Source: a virus. From it: a stretch of DNA of 51,979 bases. The notes under the pieces were generated by a model. That model made no database searches. It had not been told where the DNA came from and saw nothing but the letters and a program-made list of their open reading frames with translations. Position numbers and translations under genes: made by a program. Of this stretch, positions 17,110-25,414 are shown one piece after another (within the stretch, counting starts at the first letter, position 1; each line of letters starts with the position of its first letter). The stretch is taken from the IMG/VR virus record IMGVR_UViG_3300007734_000722, positions 1 through 51,979 of that record, one strand, 5' to 3'.

Positions 17110-20100
17110 CTATCTCTTCATGCCTCCCATTGCGCTACCAACAACTCCAACACCACTGATGATACCCATAGATCTACCGGGGCCGAATTTAGTTTTAGGC
17201 TTACTATCAGGTTGATACAGTCCAGCAAATGGAATCTTTCTTGGTTCTGCTTGCGGCACTGCGACGGTTGTTTTCTTTGCACCAACTGGTGCTGGTTTCC
17301 GATTAATTTTCTCACCACCAGCTGCAACTCTTTGGCCAGTCGTTGCACGTATATCTCTCGAATCAGCTTTACGCATTGTAGTAAGACCAGATTTTACGCG
17401 ATCAAAATTAATATTTTTAACCGACCCTTGAGATTTAGCTTTGGCTTCTAATGCTTTAAATTGATTAACAACATCCAATGGTCCATCTGCGTAAATCCAC
17501 CCTAAATCTGGGAAGAATGCTGTGTGGAAATATCTCTGCTTAGCTCGTCGTGCTTTACCTTCTTCCGCACTCTTATCTCTTGCCCTAGCAATAACCTCTT
17601 CAGTCGTAAGTTTTTCAACCTGATTTAATGGACGAGGAATATTTAATTCTGGACTTTTCACTAGTTCTCTGACTTGTGTGTCTATTGCTTCTTGAGAAGG
17701 TGTATAAGACCCAATGGTTTTAGATATCTTTTTACTTGCTTCTGTTTGAGCATCAGTATCATCATTTAATACAGCATCAATGTAGTCGCGTAGATTATCA
17801 CGCATTACAGCTGTTTCCGCGTTATTAGCGCCAAGTTCAGGGATAGATGATATTAAACCCTTCATAACCCTGTCGTGAGCAACTGCTCGTTGTTGATCAT
17901 TTTCAACACCAATACCAGCATCCATGTACTCGGAAGCCATATTGCGTATTGTTTGTTTTGCAGTTGTTGCTAATGTAAACATACGAGTCCTAGCGTCATC
18001 AGTTGCAGTCCGACCTGCTTCTCGCTCAATACCAGAAATCGCTGCACCTTCTGTGCCAGCTGATTGACCACGACTATTTGATGCGTTCATTGTCCAGCCA
18101 ACACGAGGATTTGGTCTCAGTAATTCACTCTCACCATACATGTCAACAAATGTAAGTAGATCACGTTGTTCTACCTTATTGGCTTTTTGCAGGAACATCT
18201 CAACAGACGAATTAGTAATACGTCCACGTTCATCTGGAATAATTCCTGTATGTTCCCATAACCATAATCTTCGTTCTTCAGAACCAGCTGCTTCTGGTAA
18301 AACGATGCGTTCTAGATGACGTGTGAACTCATGGACTTGAGAACGGATGTAGCTGGCATCTACATTATTTCCACGACCTGCGTCATTAGCTGCCCGTTGA
18401 ATTAAACCTGCTCTAGCTTGCTCTCCAGATGACTGTGCTTGAACTGTAAACCTATTATTACCAAACGGATCAGTGGCTCGTTGATACTTACCATCAACCA
18501 TTTCAAAAACTGGTACACGAACGTTACCTTTTTCGTCAGGCTTAACGGCTACTGGACTCATATTTGGAACAGGTCGCCCACGTGTATCTACTGGCACTAC
18601 CAGAACACTGTTAATTTTAGTAGTAGCTGCATCTGCTGCACCCTTAAAGTATCTGTTGATGTTAACACCGGGCGTATTAGTTACAGATGCGTATAACATA
18701 TCTGTAAGCTGTGCTACTTTACTTGCTGAGCCACTCGTCCTAATAGGTGCAGAATAATCAGGACCATCTTCAGTCATCCTAAATAAAAGATGTCGTCCAG
18801 CACCAGCTTTAACTACATCGTCAAGATCACCAAGTGCGCGATCACGAACGTCTTCCAATGCTTTCAATAACTCTGTAGAACCAGCAATTTTCTCCGTTGG
18901 GAGACGGTTATTATCTAAGTTAAAACGCAACTTACTAATGGTGTCATTAACACTATTTAGTGTCTCGTCAAATAGTGGGTCTACTGCTTTTTTATCTGGG
19001 CCATTAGTAACACTTGGTCGTAAGTACTTTTCAATGTCAGACAATACTGTTTGTATTTTCTGTTCATCTCCTGCTTCGGCAACAAATCCAATTTGAAAGT
19101 TGTTTTGCGCATCACGAGTTGTAATGCCGATTGTAGTAGGATCTGCCTTAAACTGACCAGCTAAACGTGCAACTAACTGTGGTCCTCGCATCTTTAATTC
19201 AGTTGAGTCAAACTTATCTGCAGCACGATTAAATGCACCACGTTGCGCTAAATAAGAATCAATTGCTTGCCGTCTAGACCCACCAGCACCTGTGATATCT
19301 TCTATTGCTAAAGGCAATACATTGCGATCTCTACCCTGTCCATCAATACCAGTAGTTTCACTTACACCAAATAATGTCTGGAGTTGATCGGTACTTGAAA
19401 ATGGTGCTAGTAATTGTGCTGCTCTCCTACTCTCTCCCGCATCTAACGCAGATTCAAGATCAGGCATCATTGCATCAAATTCAGCTTCCCTGCCTTGTGT
19501 GTCAAATGTAAACAATTCTCTCAATGCGCGTTTTACACCAAATGGAGCAGAAATGGAATCCATTAATGGCTTGCGAGATGGGTCGTCTGGTGCACCGGCT
19601 GTATCAATAATCTGCTTGAACATATTCTGTGTGTCAGTAACAGACATTGCTTGTTGTAATGGACGAGCAAATGCACGTCCCCATGGAGTATTTTGCAATG
19701 CTTGAAAACCAGACACAGACCCACTTTGCATTGCATCGTAAAAAGGCATAATGAATCTATTCATTAAACGCACAGTGCCTTGTCGTGCTGTTCTATTACC
19801 CGTCGCGCCACGCACTAAGTCATCAGATACAGAATCTAAACTATGTTTAACAACTTCTGCCAATGCACCATTAAGACCCTGCATTGATTGAACTGATTTA
19901 GAAATTGTGCCTTCGGCCCCACGCTTAAACATAAACCCAAAATCTGGATCATCTGCTAATTGTGATTCAATTCCATCACGATACATTTCCATTGTGGGAT
20001 CACCGCTAATAGCCATGTTGAAATAGCTTCTAGCTGTGTCAATATCAATCTCGTCAGATCGGCCAATTGCAGTCAAGTAACCTAAGCCAGCTTTAGCCAA

Positions 20101-21336
20101 TCTTTCAGATGCACTAGAGTTTAACTGCAATGTATCTTTACTTTTTAAAGTAGTATCTAAGATTTTGTATCCGGTGCTTTGCGTAATTGCTTGAGCATCA
20201 CCTAAAAACTTTTCAGCTGCTTTAGATGTGGCATCGCGCAGTATCTGTACATTTTTAGCACTTAATAACGGCTTACCATATGTGCGTTGATACTCTGCAA
20301 GCACAGTATCCAATGGCTTCCCATATGACTGTGCAGCAATCTTCTGGAACTCAGGCGTATTTGTTACATCAATACCAAGTGCAGCAATTTCACCAATCGT
20401 AGCTTTTTGTAAATTTGCACCACGCTGGCGTAACAAAGATACTTCTCTATCAAGTTGACTTTTTGTTGCTTGCATTAAAGTAAAAGGATTATTAGAGCCA
20501 CTACCTTTACGTATTGTGTCTCTAATACGCTGGTCAACTTGTTTAGTAGATGCAATATTACGAGGACCCATTGCTAGTGGGTCTTCCATTATCTTTAACT
20601 TACCAACCTCTTGGAATCTGGCTTCCGAATCGGACATCGTCTTAGGCGCAATACTTGTCATACCTTGACCAAAATTGGCACGGTTACTTGCACCGAGATC
20701 CCGATTTAAATCTTGTTGTGTAATCTCACCAGCTTGATAAGCAGCTTGTAAATCAGCGTCTGCTCTAGCGCCAGCCATTAAGTCATCAGCAGATGTGCGA
20801 GGAGATGGACCAGCCCCCTGCCCTGTAGGACGAATATCTTTAATTCGTGTTTGAGCGTCTTCTGTAGGCTCTACGCCAGTTTGCGCTACTGTTTCTTCAA
20901 GTACAAGATCACGACCCTTAGTCTTTACAATCTTGTTACCTTGCGCATCTAATGTCGGAACAAAAGTCCTATTCTGTGTAATAGGATCTACTTCGTATTT
21001 GCCCTCATACTCTGTATATGCTGGCATTGAACCGCCTTGTTCAGATCGCCAGTCATAAGCAGGAAGAGGAGCCTGTGTCTTAGGATTAACTGGCCCTCGA
21101 CCACCCTTGAGTAGATTCATCAATGCACGAGCTGCATCCTGAGTACTTGCGCCTTGCGTCGGTGGTTGTGGACCGGCTCCACCAGTACCTTGCTGGGCTG
21201 GAGTTACTGCTGCTGGTGATACTGGCATCTGCGGTGCAGGGGGTTGCGTTGGTGGTTGTGCGGGAGTTGAAGGTGCATTTGTTGCAGCTTTCTTCTTCTC
21301 ATCATCCATCATCATATTCATTAACGCAGATGCCAT
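17110..21336 (-). CDS. Giant internal virion protein with C-terminal glycine-zipper tag (1408 aa)
   Basis: Starts MASALMNMMMDDEKKKAATN, then a Pro/Gln/Thr-rich linker (residues about 20-80). The long helical, polar body has no recognised enzyme motif. Segments such as FIMPFYDAMQSGSVSGFQAL and repeated charged helices resemble large ejection proteins of podoviruses. The last 19 residues, MGIISGVGVVGSAMGGMKR, belong to the tag family shared with genes at 21.7-24.5 kb. No polymerase signature of an N4-type virion RNA polymerase was seen. Probably packaged in the capsid and delivered with the DNA; this is inferred from size, composition and neighbours. Confidence 0.65.
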   Translation of the reverse strand: MASALMNMMMDDEKKKAATNAPSTPAQPPTQPPAPQMPVSPAAVTPAQQGTGGAGPQPPTQGASTQDAARALMNLLKGGRGPVNPKTQAPLPAYDWRSEQGGSMPAYTEYEGKYEVDPITQNRTFVPTLDAQGNKIVKTKGRDLVLEETVAQTGVEPTEDAQTRIKDIRPTGQGAGPSPRTSADDLMAGARADADLQAAYQAGEITQQDLNRDLGASNRANFGQGMTSIAPKTMSDSEARFQEVGKLKIMEDPLAMGPRNIASTKQVDQRIRDTIRKGSGSNNPFTLMQATKSQLDREVSLLRQRGANLQKATIGEIAALGIDVTNTPEFQKIAAQSYGKPLDTVLAEYQRTYGKPLLSAKNVQILRDATSKAAEKFLGDAQAITQSTGYKILDTTLKSKDTLQLNSSASERLAKAGLGYLTAIGRSDEIDIDTARSYFNMAISGDPTMEMYRDGIESQLADDPDFGFMFKRGAEGTISKSVQSMQGLNGALAEVVKHSLDSVSDDLVRGATGNRTARQGTVRLMNRFIMPFYDAMQSGSVSGFQALQNTPWGRAFARPLQQAMSVTDTQNMFKQIIDTAGAPDDPSRKPLMDSISAPFGVKRALRELFTFDTQGREAEFDAMMPDLESALDAGESRRAAQLLAPFSSTDQLQTLFGVSETTGIDGQGRDRNVLPLAIEDITGAGGSRRQAIDSYLAQRGAFNRAADKFDSTELKMRGPQLVARLAGQFKADPTTIGITTRDAQNNFQIGFVAEAGDEQKIQTVLSDIEKYLRPSVTNGPDKKAVDPLFDETLNSVNDTISKLRFNLDNNRLPTEKIAGSTELLKALEDVRDRALGDLDDVVKAGAGRHLLFRMTEDGPDYSAPIRTSGSASKVAQLTDMLYASVTNTPGVNINRYFKGAADAATTKINSVLVVPVDTRGRPVPNMSPVAVKPDEKGNVRVPVFEMVDGKYQRATDPFGNNRFTVQAQSSGEQARAGLIQRAANDAGRGNNVDASYIRSQVHEFTRHLERIVLPEAAGSEERRLWLWEHTGIIPDERGRITNSSVEMFLQKANKVEQRDLLTFVDMYGESELLRPNPRVGWTMNASNSRGQSAGTEGAAISGIEREAGRTATDDARTRMFTLATTAKQTIRNMASEYMDAGIGVENDQQRAVAHDRVMKGLISSIPELGANNAETAVMRDNLRDYIDAVLNDDTDAQTEASKKISKTIGSYTPSQEAIDTQVRELVKSPELNIPRPLNQVEKLTTEEVIARARDKSAEEGKARRAKQRYFHTAFFPDLGWIYADGPLDVVNQFKALEAKAKSQGSVKNINFDRVKSGLTTMRKADSRDIRATTGQRVAAGGEKINRKPAPVGAKKTTVAVPQAEPRKIPFAGLYQPDSKPKTKFGPGRSMGIISGVGVVGSAMGGMKR

Positions 21337-21346
21337 ATCAATACCT

Positions 21347-21661
21347 CTACTTGCTACTCTTGGAGTTAAATAAAGCTTTCGTCATAGGAGCAGATCCTTT
21401 AGGTGCTGCGCTTTTTGATTTAGCTGGAGATTTTGTAGTAGGTTTTCCACTACTATCAAATTGGCGACCATCAACCTTACCTTTTTGATAAGACTGAAAT
21501 TCCTTATTACCAGCAGTCTTGTTCTTAGCTTCTTCGCGAGCAAGCATAGCAGTTCCTGCTGCACCTGCACCTACTAACATTCCTTGAGCACGACCTACAC
21601 TACGACTGTTACGTGGCCAATTCGCTTGGAATTTGGCTGACTTACCGGGACCTTGTGGCAT
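21347..21661 (-). CDS. Small basic protein with internal glycine-zipper segment (104 aa)
   Basis: Very basic protein (MPQGPGKSAKFQANWPRNSR, C-terminal KSKSAAPKGSAP). Residues about 28-42 are QGMLVGAGAAGTAML, a close relative of the C-terminal tag of neighbouring proteins but here internal and followed by a charged helix (AREEAKNKTAGNKEF). It sits 10 nt before the 1408-aa gene and 1 nt after the 419-aa gene. No enzymatic motif. Likely DNA-associated or membrane-active virion protein of the same set. Confidence 0.65.
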   Translation of the reverse strand: MPQGPGKSAKFQANWPRNSRSVGRAQGMLVGAGAAGTAMLAREEAKNKTAGNKEFQSYQKGKVDGRQFDSSGKPTTKSPAKSKSAAPKGSAPMTKALFNSKSSK

Positions 21662-21662
21662 T

Positions 21663-22922
21663 CTATCTTTTCCTTCCTTGCATTGCTGTTCCAGCAGTTG
21701 CAGCTCCTGTCAGTATATTAAACATGCGACCCTTAAACCATTTTCGCTTAGACGGGTCTGGTTGTTTTAAGTCATCTTCCATAAACTGCAACTCTGTTTT
21801 AGCCATACGTTCATTAAGCTTTTTCTGTGAACGAGATGGCATTGTAGATTTTTTCACTGATTTGTTTTGCGCTTCAATCTGGCGGACAACCGGATCATTT
21901 TTATCTAACTTAGGACGCATTGTGTTATCTTCCGTAAACCCCGGAAGTGTAAGTCGAGGATCCATAATAATTCCTGATGGTGTTTCAGGAGCAAGGAACC
22001 TAGCTAACCAAGGCGTGGCTTCTTTTCTTGCTGCCATTCGTTCTTTCATGACAGCAATATTTTGATCATTAATTGCAGATCTAGCCATTGGATTACCACC
22101 TGCAATAGATGGATCAATTGTCCCAGCTTGAAAATCTGGTTCTATTTTCCCACTCAATGATTGCAATATACGTGTTACTAATGCGTCTTTAGCGACAGGT
22201 GTTGTTTCTAAATTTTTAGTTCGTGATTCTTCCCAGTCAACACGCTTTGGTTTTTCTGGGACCCGCTGTGGTTCTGGTGGTGTAATTAAATCTTTTGCTT
22301 CTGGCGTTAAAGAATTATACAGGTCTTTACGTAAACCCATAATACTACGCAAATGACGTGGTAAGTTATCCCACTTAGTTTCAAATTCAGCATTACGTAA
22401 TGCTTGAACTAATTCTGGGCTTTCTTTATATGAACGGGATGATTCATCTAATAGACCATCTTCATTGTAACCATATACTGTTTGATCTTGATCACGCAGA
22501 TATTCTTGTCTTTTAGTGATCTCTTCTGGTGATGCCGTATTCATCCAAATTGGATCATTTAATTCACGTGAATATTTTTGATACAGAAGGTTGTATCGCT
22601 TAGGTTGTGTTTCAACAATTGAATTGTATTGTTGCGGGTACCTGTTAGCGGCTCCAGATATAAAAGCATTTTCACCGTTAAATGCAATGTCCGGTCTACG
22701 GATAAATTCATCTATTGACCAACGTGGTCTATTATATGTACTTATTGCACCTTCATGGGTTGGGTAGTTGTAGATGCTTTGTTTTTGTGCCATTGTCAAA
22801 TTATTTGTATTGCCAAAAAACACTTCATCAAGTTTATTTCTGTCAGATTGATTCAGACCTTTACGCATATTAAAGTAAAAGTCAAACCAAGGTTCATTTG
22901 GATCACGGCCATCTGGTTCCAT
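21663..22922 (-). CDS. Candidate internal virion protein with C-terminal tag (419 aa)
   Basis: Not recognised as an enzyme. Rich in Asn, Arg, Pro and Tyr (RWSIDEFIRRPDIAFNGENA; RYPQQYNSIVETQPKRYNLL). The final residues MFNILTGAATAGTAMQGRKR match the tag of the neighbouring genes with some changes, keeping the G-x-x-x-A-G-x-A-M core and the basic end. The stop lies 1 nt before the 104-aa gene. Probably packaged with the other tagged proteins. Confidence 0.65.
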   Translation of the reverse strand: MEPDGRDPNEPWFDFYFNMRKGLNQSDRNKLDEVFFGNTNNLTMAQKQSIYNYPTHEGAISTYNRPRWSIDEFIRRPDIAFNGENAFISGAANRYPQQYNSIVETQPKRYNLLYQKYSRELNDPIWMNTASPEEITKRQEYLRDQDQTVYGYNEDGLLDESSRSYKESPELVQALRNAEFETKWDNLPRHLRSIMGLRKDLYNSLTPEAKDLITPPEPQRVPEKPKRVDWEESRTKNLETTPVAKDALVTRILQSLSGKIEPDFQAGTIDPSIAGGNPMARSAINDQNIAVMKERMAARKEATPWLARFLAPETPSGIIMDPRLTLPGFTEDNTMRPKLDKNDPVVRQIEAQNKSVKKSTMPSRSQKKLNERMAKTELQFMEDDLKQPDPSKRKWFKGRMFNILTGAATAGTAMQGRKR

Positions 22923-22925
22923 GAG

Positions 22926-23318
22926 TTACCTCTTTTTATTACCCATAGCACTACCTGCAGTACCTATGCCGAGTAACATACCAAATGTTTTTCGTGGGCT
23001 TGCACGTAAAGACACCATTCCTTTAGCTAACGAGCTAGGCCCACGCGCAGCATTATTTTTACCTTCACGCGACATTGGTGGGTTTTCTCGCGGATCAATA
23101 CGTCCATACGTCTGCTTCTCTTCACCACCGTAGTAGCCACGCTTCCTGTTCTCCAACTGGTTAGTTATTCGCATTAAATAACCATCTTGTGTTTCGTTTG
23201 GACGAACAGGAGGCGGTTCTATGCCAAAGGACCTCCACTTATCTAAGGTTGATTGAGTCCTTAATGATATTTTCTGAGGTCTTCCAGATGGCGACGTAAA
23301 TTTAAATTCTTGATCCAT
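22926..23318 (-). CDS. Small tagged protein, start revised (130 aa)
   Basis: The frame extends to 23363, but that would overlap the upstream gene by 41 nt. The ATG at 23318 (MDQEFKFTSPSGRPQKISL) lies 4 nt after the upstream stop and is preferred, although its ribosome site is poor and coupling is likely. Basic, Pro-rich body, then a C-terminal FGMLLGIGTAGSAMGNKKR tag. Two charged regions (ENRKRGYYGGEEKQTYGR) suggest nucleic acid or scaffold contact. Function unknown. Confidence 0.65.
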   Translation of the reverse strand: MDQEFKFTSPSGRPQKISLRTQSTLDKWRSFGIEPPPVRPNETQDGYLMRITNQLENRKRGYYGGEEKQTYGRIDPRENPPMSREGKNNAARGPSSLAKGMVSLRASPRKTFGMLLGIGTAGSAMGNKKR

Positions 23319-23322
23319 CCAG

Positions 23323-24105
23323 TTATCGTTTCTTTGTACCCATTGCGGAACCAGCTGCACCAATACCTAATAACATACCCATTGTCTTTCTTTTTGGTGC
23401 GGCTTTTGATGTACTTGCTGGTGTTGCTGCTGCCTTTCGTGTAGCCAGTTGTTTACGCATTTTAGCTGTCTGATCACTTGTGTAATCATTCATGTAATCA
23501 CGTGCTTCGCCACGACCGAGTGAGATACTTTGTTTTGCAGCCTTTGAAAACTGACCTGCCTCTCGTCGTTCTGCAGCACTCATTGGTCCACCCAATGATT
23601 CAACAGCGCTCTTATATAATTTGCGTTTTGTAAATTCTGTTTTTGCTGCTCCGAAATGATAGTTTGCTCGTGGACTTGTAGTTTCCGTTGTATTTTTACT
23701 TCGTGTTGTTGGTCGTGTCGGCCTAGCTGCCGATGGTTTTAAATCTTCTAACCTAGACTTTGCGGCTTCAGTTGCTACACCGGGGTCGTTTATTCTGAAA
23801 TCATTCGGGTAGAAAGTGACGCCATAACTATGACCAAACATCGATTTACTTTTAGGTTTAGGTTTACCTTTAATTGATGCTGACGGTATAAAACTAGAAT
23901 TTGAAATAGCTGATCTACTTAAACCCATGGATGGTGCTTCTGATTGATATCCAGCAGCAGACATCCCACCTTGGTTGTTTGATTTTGATCCAAACGTAGT
24001 ATTTCCACGTGACGTTCCAACACTTCGTGTAACTGCACCTTTTTTACGTGCAGCAACGGCATCCGCCCGTCGTTTATCTCCGGGTCTATTTTGATCTTCT
24101 GGCAT
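23323..24105 (-). CDS. Basic tagged protein (260 aa)
   Basis: Strong ribosome site (AAGGAGA, 8 nt) before ATG 24105. Lys/Arg/Ser/Thr-rich, low-complexity protein (RPTRPTTRSKNTTETTSPRA), with repeated short basic blocks and few hydrophobic residues until the end. The last 19 residues are MGMLLGIGAAGSAMGTKKR, the clearest copy of the tag. A disordered basic body plus glycine-rich hydrophobic end suggests a DNA-condensing or membrane-inserting cargo protein; inference only. Confidence 0.7.
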   Translation of the reverse strand: MPEDQNRPGDKRRADAVAARKKGAVTRSVGTSRGNTTFGSKSNNQGGMSAAGYQSEAPSMGLSRSAISNSSFIPSASIKGKPKPKSKSMFGHSYGVTFYPNDFRINDPGVATEAAKSRLEDLKPSAARPTRPTTRSKNTTETTSPRANYHFGAAKTEFTKRKLYKSAVESLGGPMSAAERREAGQFSKAAKQSISLGRGEARDYMNDYTSDQTAKMRKQLATRKAAATPASTSKAAPKRKTMGMLLGIGAAGSAMGTKKR

Positions 24106-24122
24106 AGCTATATCTCCTTTTC

Positions 24123-24461
24123 CTAACGTTTCTTACCACTCATTGCTGATCCAGACGCGCCAATACCTAGTAATAAACCCATTGTTTTGCGTTTTGGACC
24201 TTCAAACCGTGCATTACGTGCTCTAACTCTAGCAACATGGTCGTCCATGCGTTTAGTTGTAGCTGCGGAATAGTCTTCTACGCGCTTTGTAGTAGCTGCA
24301 GACCATTCATTAGTACGCTTCTCAGCAGAACCCGGTGATGTTTTTAATTTTGCCACAGCAGCTCGTTTATCTGCACGATATGCAGCATCCGCTGTCTTTT
24401 TATCTGCAGCAAATTTAGAAGCTTCAGATTTTGTTGCACCTAATGGCTTGACTTGTGGCAT
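24123..24461 (-). CDS. Small basic tagged protein (112 aa)
   Basis: Starts MPQVKPLGATKSEASKFAAD, an Ala/Lys-rich helix-former (KKTADAAYRADKRAAVAKLK). The middle has an imperfect tandem of VEDYSAATTKR and MDDHVARVRAR-like units (ATTKRVEDYSAATTKRMDDH). It ends in MGLLLGIGASGSAMSGKKR, a further tag copy. Located 17 nt upstream of the 260-aa gene. The start MPQVK resembles the MPQVL start of the 341-aa protein, which could be chance. Confidence 0.7.
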   Translation of the reverse strand: MPQVKPLGATKSEASKFAADKKTADAAYRADKRAAVAKLKTSPGSAEKRTNEWSAATTKRVEDYSAATTKRMDDHVARVRARNARFEGPKRKTMGLLLGIGASGSAMSGKKR

Positions 24462-24464
24462 TAT

Positions 24465-24674
24465 TTAATATCCTTTACACCCACAGTTAGCTTTTCCACA
24501 CTTAGGGCACTTCTTGCCTTTACCGTATTCAGCTTTTTCATGTTTAGCCATTGCCTTTGGCGCTAAACCTTTTTTGCTATACTCTTTCTTCTCCATTGAA
24601 GCCATAGCTTTCTTCATGCCAGCATGACCGCCAATCTTCATGCCCATCATCTGTCCCATTGATTGTTTTCTCAT
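24465..24674 (-). CDS. Met/Lys-rich protein with C-terminal zinc knuckle-like motif (69 aa)
   Basis: The N-terminus RKQSMGQMMGMKIGGHAGMK is glycine/methionine-rich and weakly recalls the neighbouring tags. Lys-rich middle (KKAMASMEKKEYSKKGLAPK) and a Cys cluster CPKCGKANCGCKGY at the end, with four Cys able to hold one zinc. The upstream DUF6321-like gene overlaps it by 4 nt. Possibly a nucleic-acid-binding virion protein; not recognised as a named family. Confidence 0.65.
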   Translation of the reverse strand: MRKQSMGQMMGMKIGGHAGMKKAMASMEKKEYSKKGLAPKAMAKHEKAEYGKGKKCPKCGKANCGCKGY

Positions 24675-24922
24675 TTACAGTTCCACGCTCTCAAAGATTT
24701 ATTAATCCTACTATTAGGATCATTGGCGGTTTTTGTGGACGTATTCTTGGCTTTCATGCCAGACATTCGGGCACAAAAAGAGGCACGACGACCAGCGTCT
24801 GCCTTTGTTTTTGGGTTTGGAGCTGGAGGTTTTAAGTTAGCTCCAGTTGTGCGTTTAAAGTGCGCACGTCCAGCCGCGTTTAATCCGCCAGCTGGATTTT
24901 GATATTTTTTAACGACTCCCAT
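24671..24922 (-). CDS. DUF6321-like small basic protein (83 aa)
   Basis: Residues 9-40 (NPAGGLNAAGRAHFKRTTGA, then NLKPPAPNPKTKADAGRR) and SFCARMSGMKAKN resemble a conserved basic domain recalled as DUF6321, found in phages and some cellular genomes, of unknown function. The C-terminus DPNSRINKSLRAWNC is typical of that group. AGGTGA lies five bases before ATG 24922. It is the first gene of the late minus-strand block after the ssb terminator. Family name is from memory and should be tested by profile search. Confidence 0.6.
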   Translation of the reverse strand: MGVVKKYQNPAGGLNAAGRAHFKRTTGANLKPPAPNPKTKADAGRRASFCARMSGMKAKNTSTKTANDPNSRINKSLRAWNCK

Positions 24923-24937
24923 TTAATCACCTGAGTC

Positions 24938-24943
24938 ATTATA
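24938..24943 (-). promoter_or_regulatory. Possible -10 box (TATAAT) after the ssb terminator
   Basis: A perfect TATAAT on the minus strand, 15 nt before the ATG at 24922 and directly after the terminator T run. No convincing -35 is seen at 16-18 nt. If active it would restart transcription into the tagged-protein and late genes. Supported only by box and position. Confidence 0.35.
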
Positions 24944-24946
24944 CAT

Positions 24947-24968
24947 AAAAAACCCGCATATAGCGGGT
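24947..24968 (-). terminator. Rho-independent terminator of ssb
   Basis: On the minus strand a perfect 6-bp GC-rich stem (ACCCGC/GCGGGT, 5-nt loop) is followed by six T residues, 9 bases after the ssb stop. On the plus strand there is only a short CTTT after the stem, so it works mainly leftward. It separates the nucleotide-metabolism genes from the late block. Confidence 0.85.
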
Positions 24969-24976
24969 CTTTCTAT

Positions 24977-25366
24977 TTAGTCTGCAAATGGATCGTCTAT
25001 GTCATCAACCTTGAGTTGGCCAGCTGGCTTTGGATTTGGTGGACTAGATTCACTATCTTTTCTAGAGTCTAATAGCTGCCAGTTGTCAATCATAATCTTA
25101 ACTGACTGTTGTTTTACTCCTTCTTTATTTACGTATTGATCTAATTGAATTTTGCCAACAATGCCAATCAAGCGTCCTTTCTGTGCATATTCAGCAAGAG
25201 CATCACCCTGCTGACCAAATGCACTGCAGCTAAAAAAGTCCGTCTCTTTTTCACGCCCCTTACGATCCACAGCAACGCGAATGCTACAAACAGATTTACC
25301 GCTAGGTGTTTGACGAGACTCTGGATCAGCTACTAAGCGTCCTACGATAGTACATTGATTAATCAT
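24977..25366 (-). CDS. ssb: Single-stranded DNA-binding protein
   Basis: 129 residues with an OB-fold SSB layout: MINQCTIVGRLVADPESRQT, then SVCSIRVAVDRKG, TDFFSCSAFGQQGDALAEYA and KGRLIGIVGKIQLDQYVNKE. A disordered Pro/Ser linker precedes an acidic tip (DDIDDPFAD), like the SSB tail that recruits replication partners. It coats ssDNA during replication. No ribosome site precedes the ATG, while an extended -10 box lies 9 nt upstream, suggesting a nearly leaderless mRNA. Confidence 0.92.
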   Translation of the reverse strand: MINQCTIVGRLVADPESRQTPSGKSVCSIRVAVDRKGREKETDFFSCSAFGQQGDALAEYAQKGRLIGIVGKIQLDQYVNKEGVKQQSVKIMIDNWQLLDSRKDSESSPPNPKPAGQLKVDDIDDPFAD

Positions 25367-25383
25367 GATAAGATGATTATATC
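25355..25383 (+). promoter_or_regulatory. Plus-strand promoter of the moron-like gene
   Basis: TTGATT (25355-25360), a 17-nt spacer, then TATATC (25378-25383), each 4/6 to sigma70 consensus. It points into the lone plus-strand gene at 25415 and shares bases with the ssb -10 box on the other strand. Activity is inferred. Confidence 0.45.
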
Positions 25384-25384
25384 A
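25376..25384 (-). promoter_or_regulatory. Extended -10 promoter for ssb
   Basis: Minus-strand TGATATAAT (TG-n-TATAAT) with its -10 end 9 bases before the ssb ATG. Expected transcription start is at or within 3 nt of the AUG. It overlaps the -10 region of a plus-strand promoter driving the 64-aa gene, so the two may compete. Confidence 0.5.
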
Positions 25385-25414
25385 GATGTAATACACGAAA
25401 GTGAGAATAATGGC

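Noticed and set aside
17110-21336. N4-like virion RNA polymerase
   Set aside because: Size and context would fit, but no T7/N4-type polymerase motifs were recognised in the 1408-aa protein or in the larger one at 46409.
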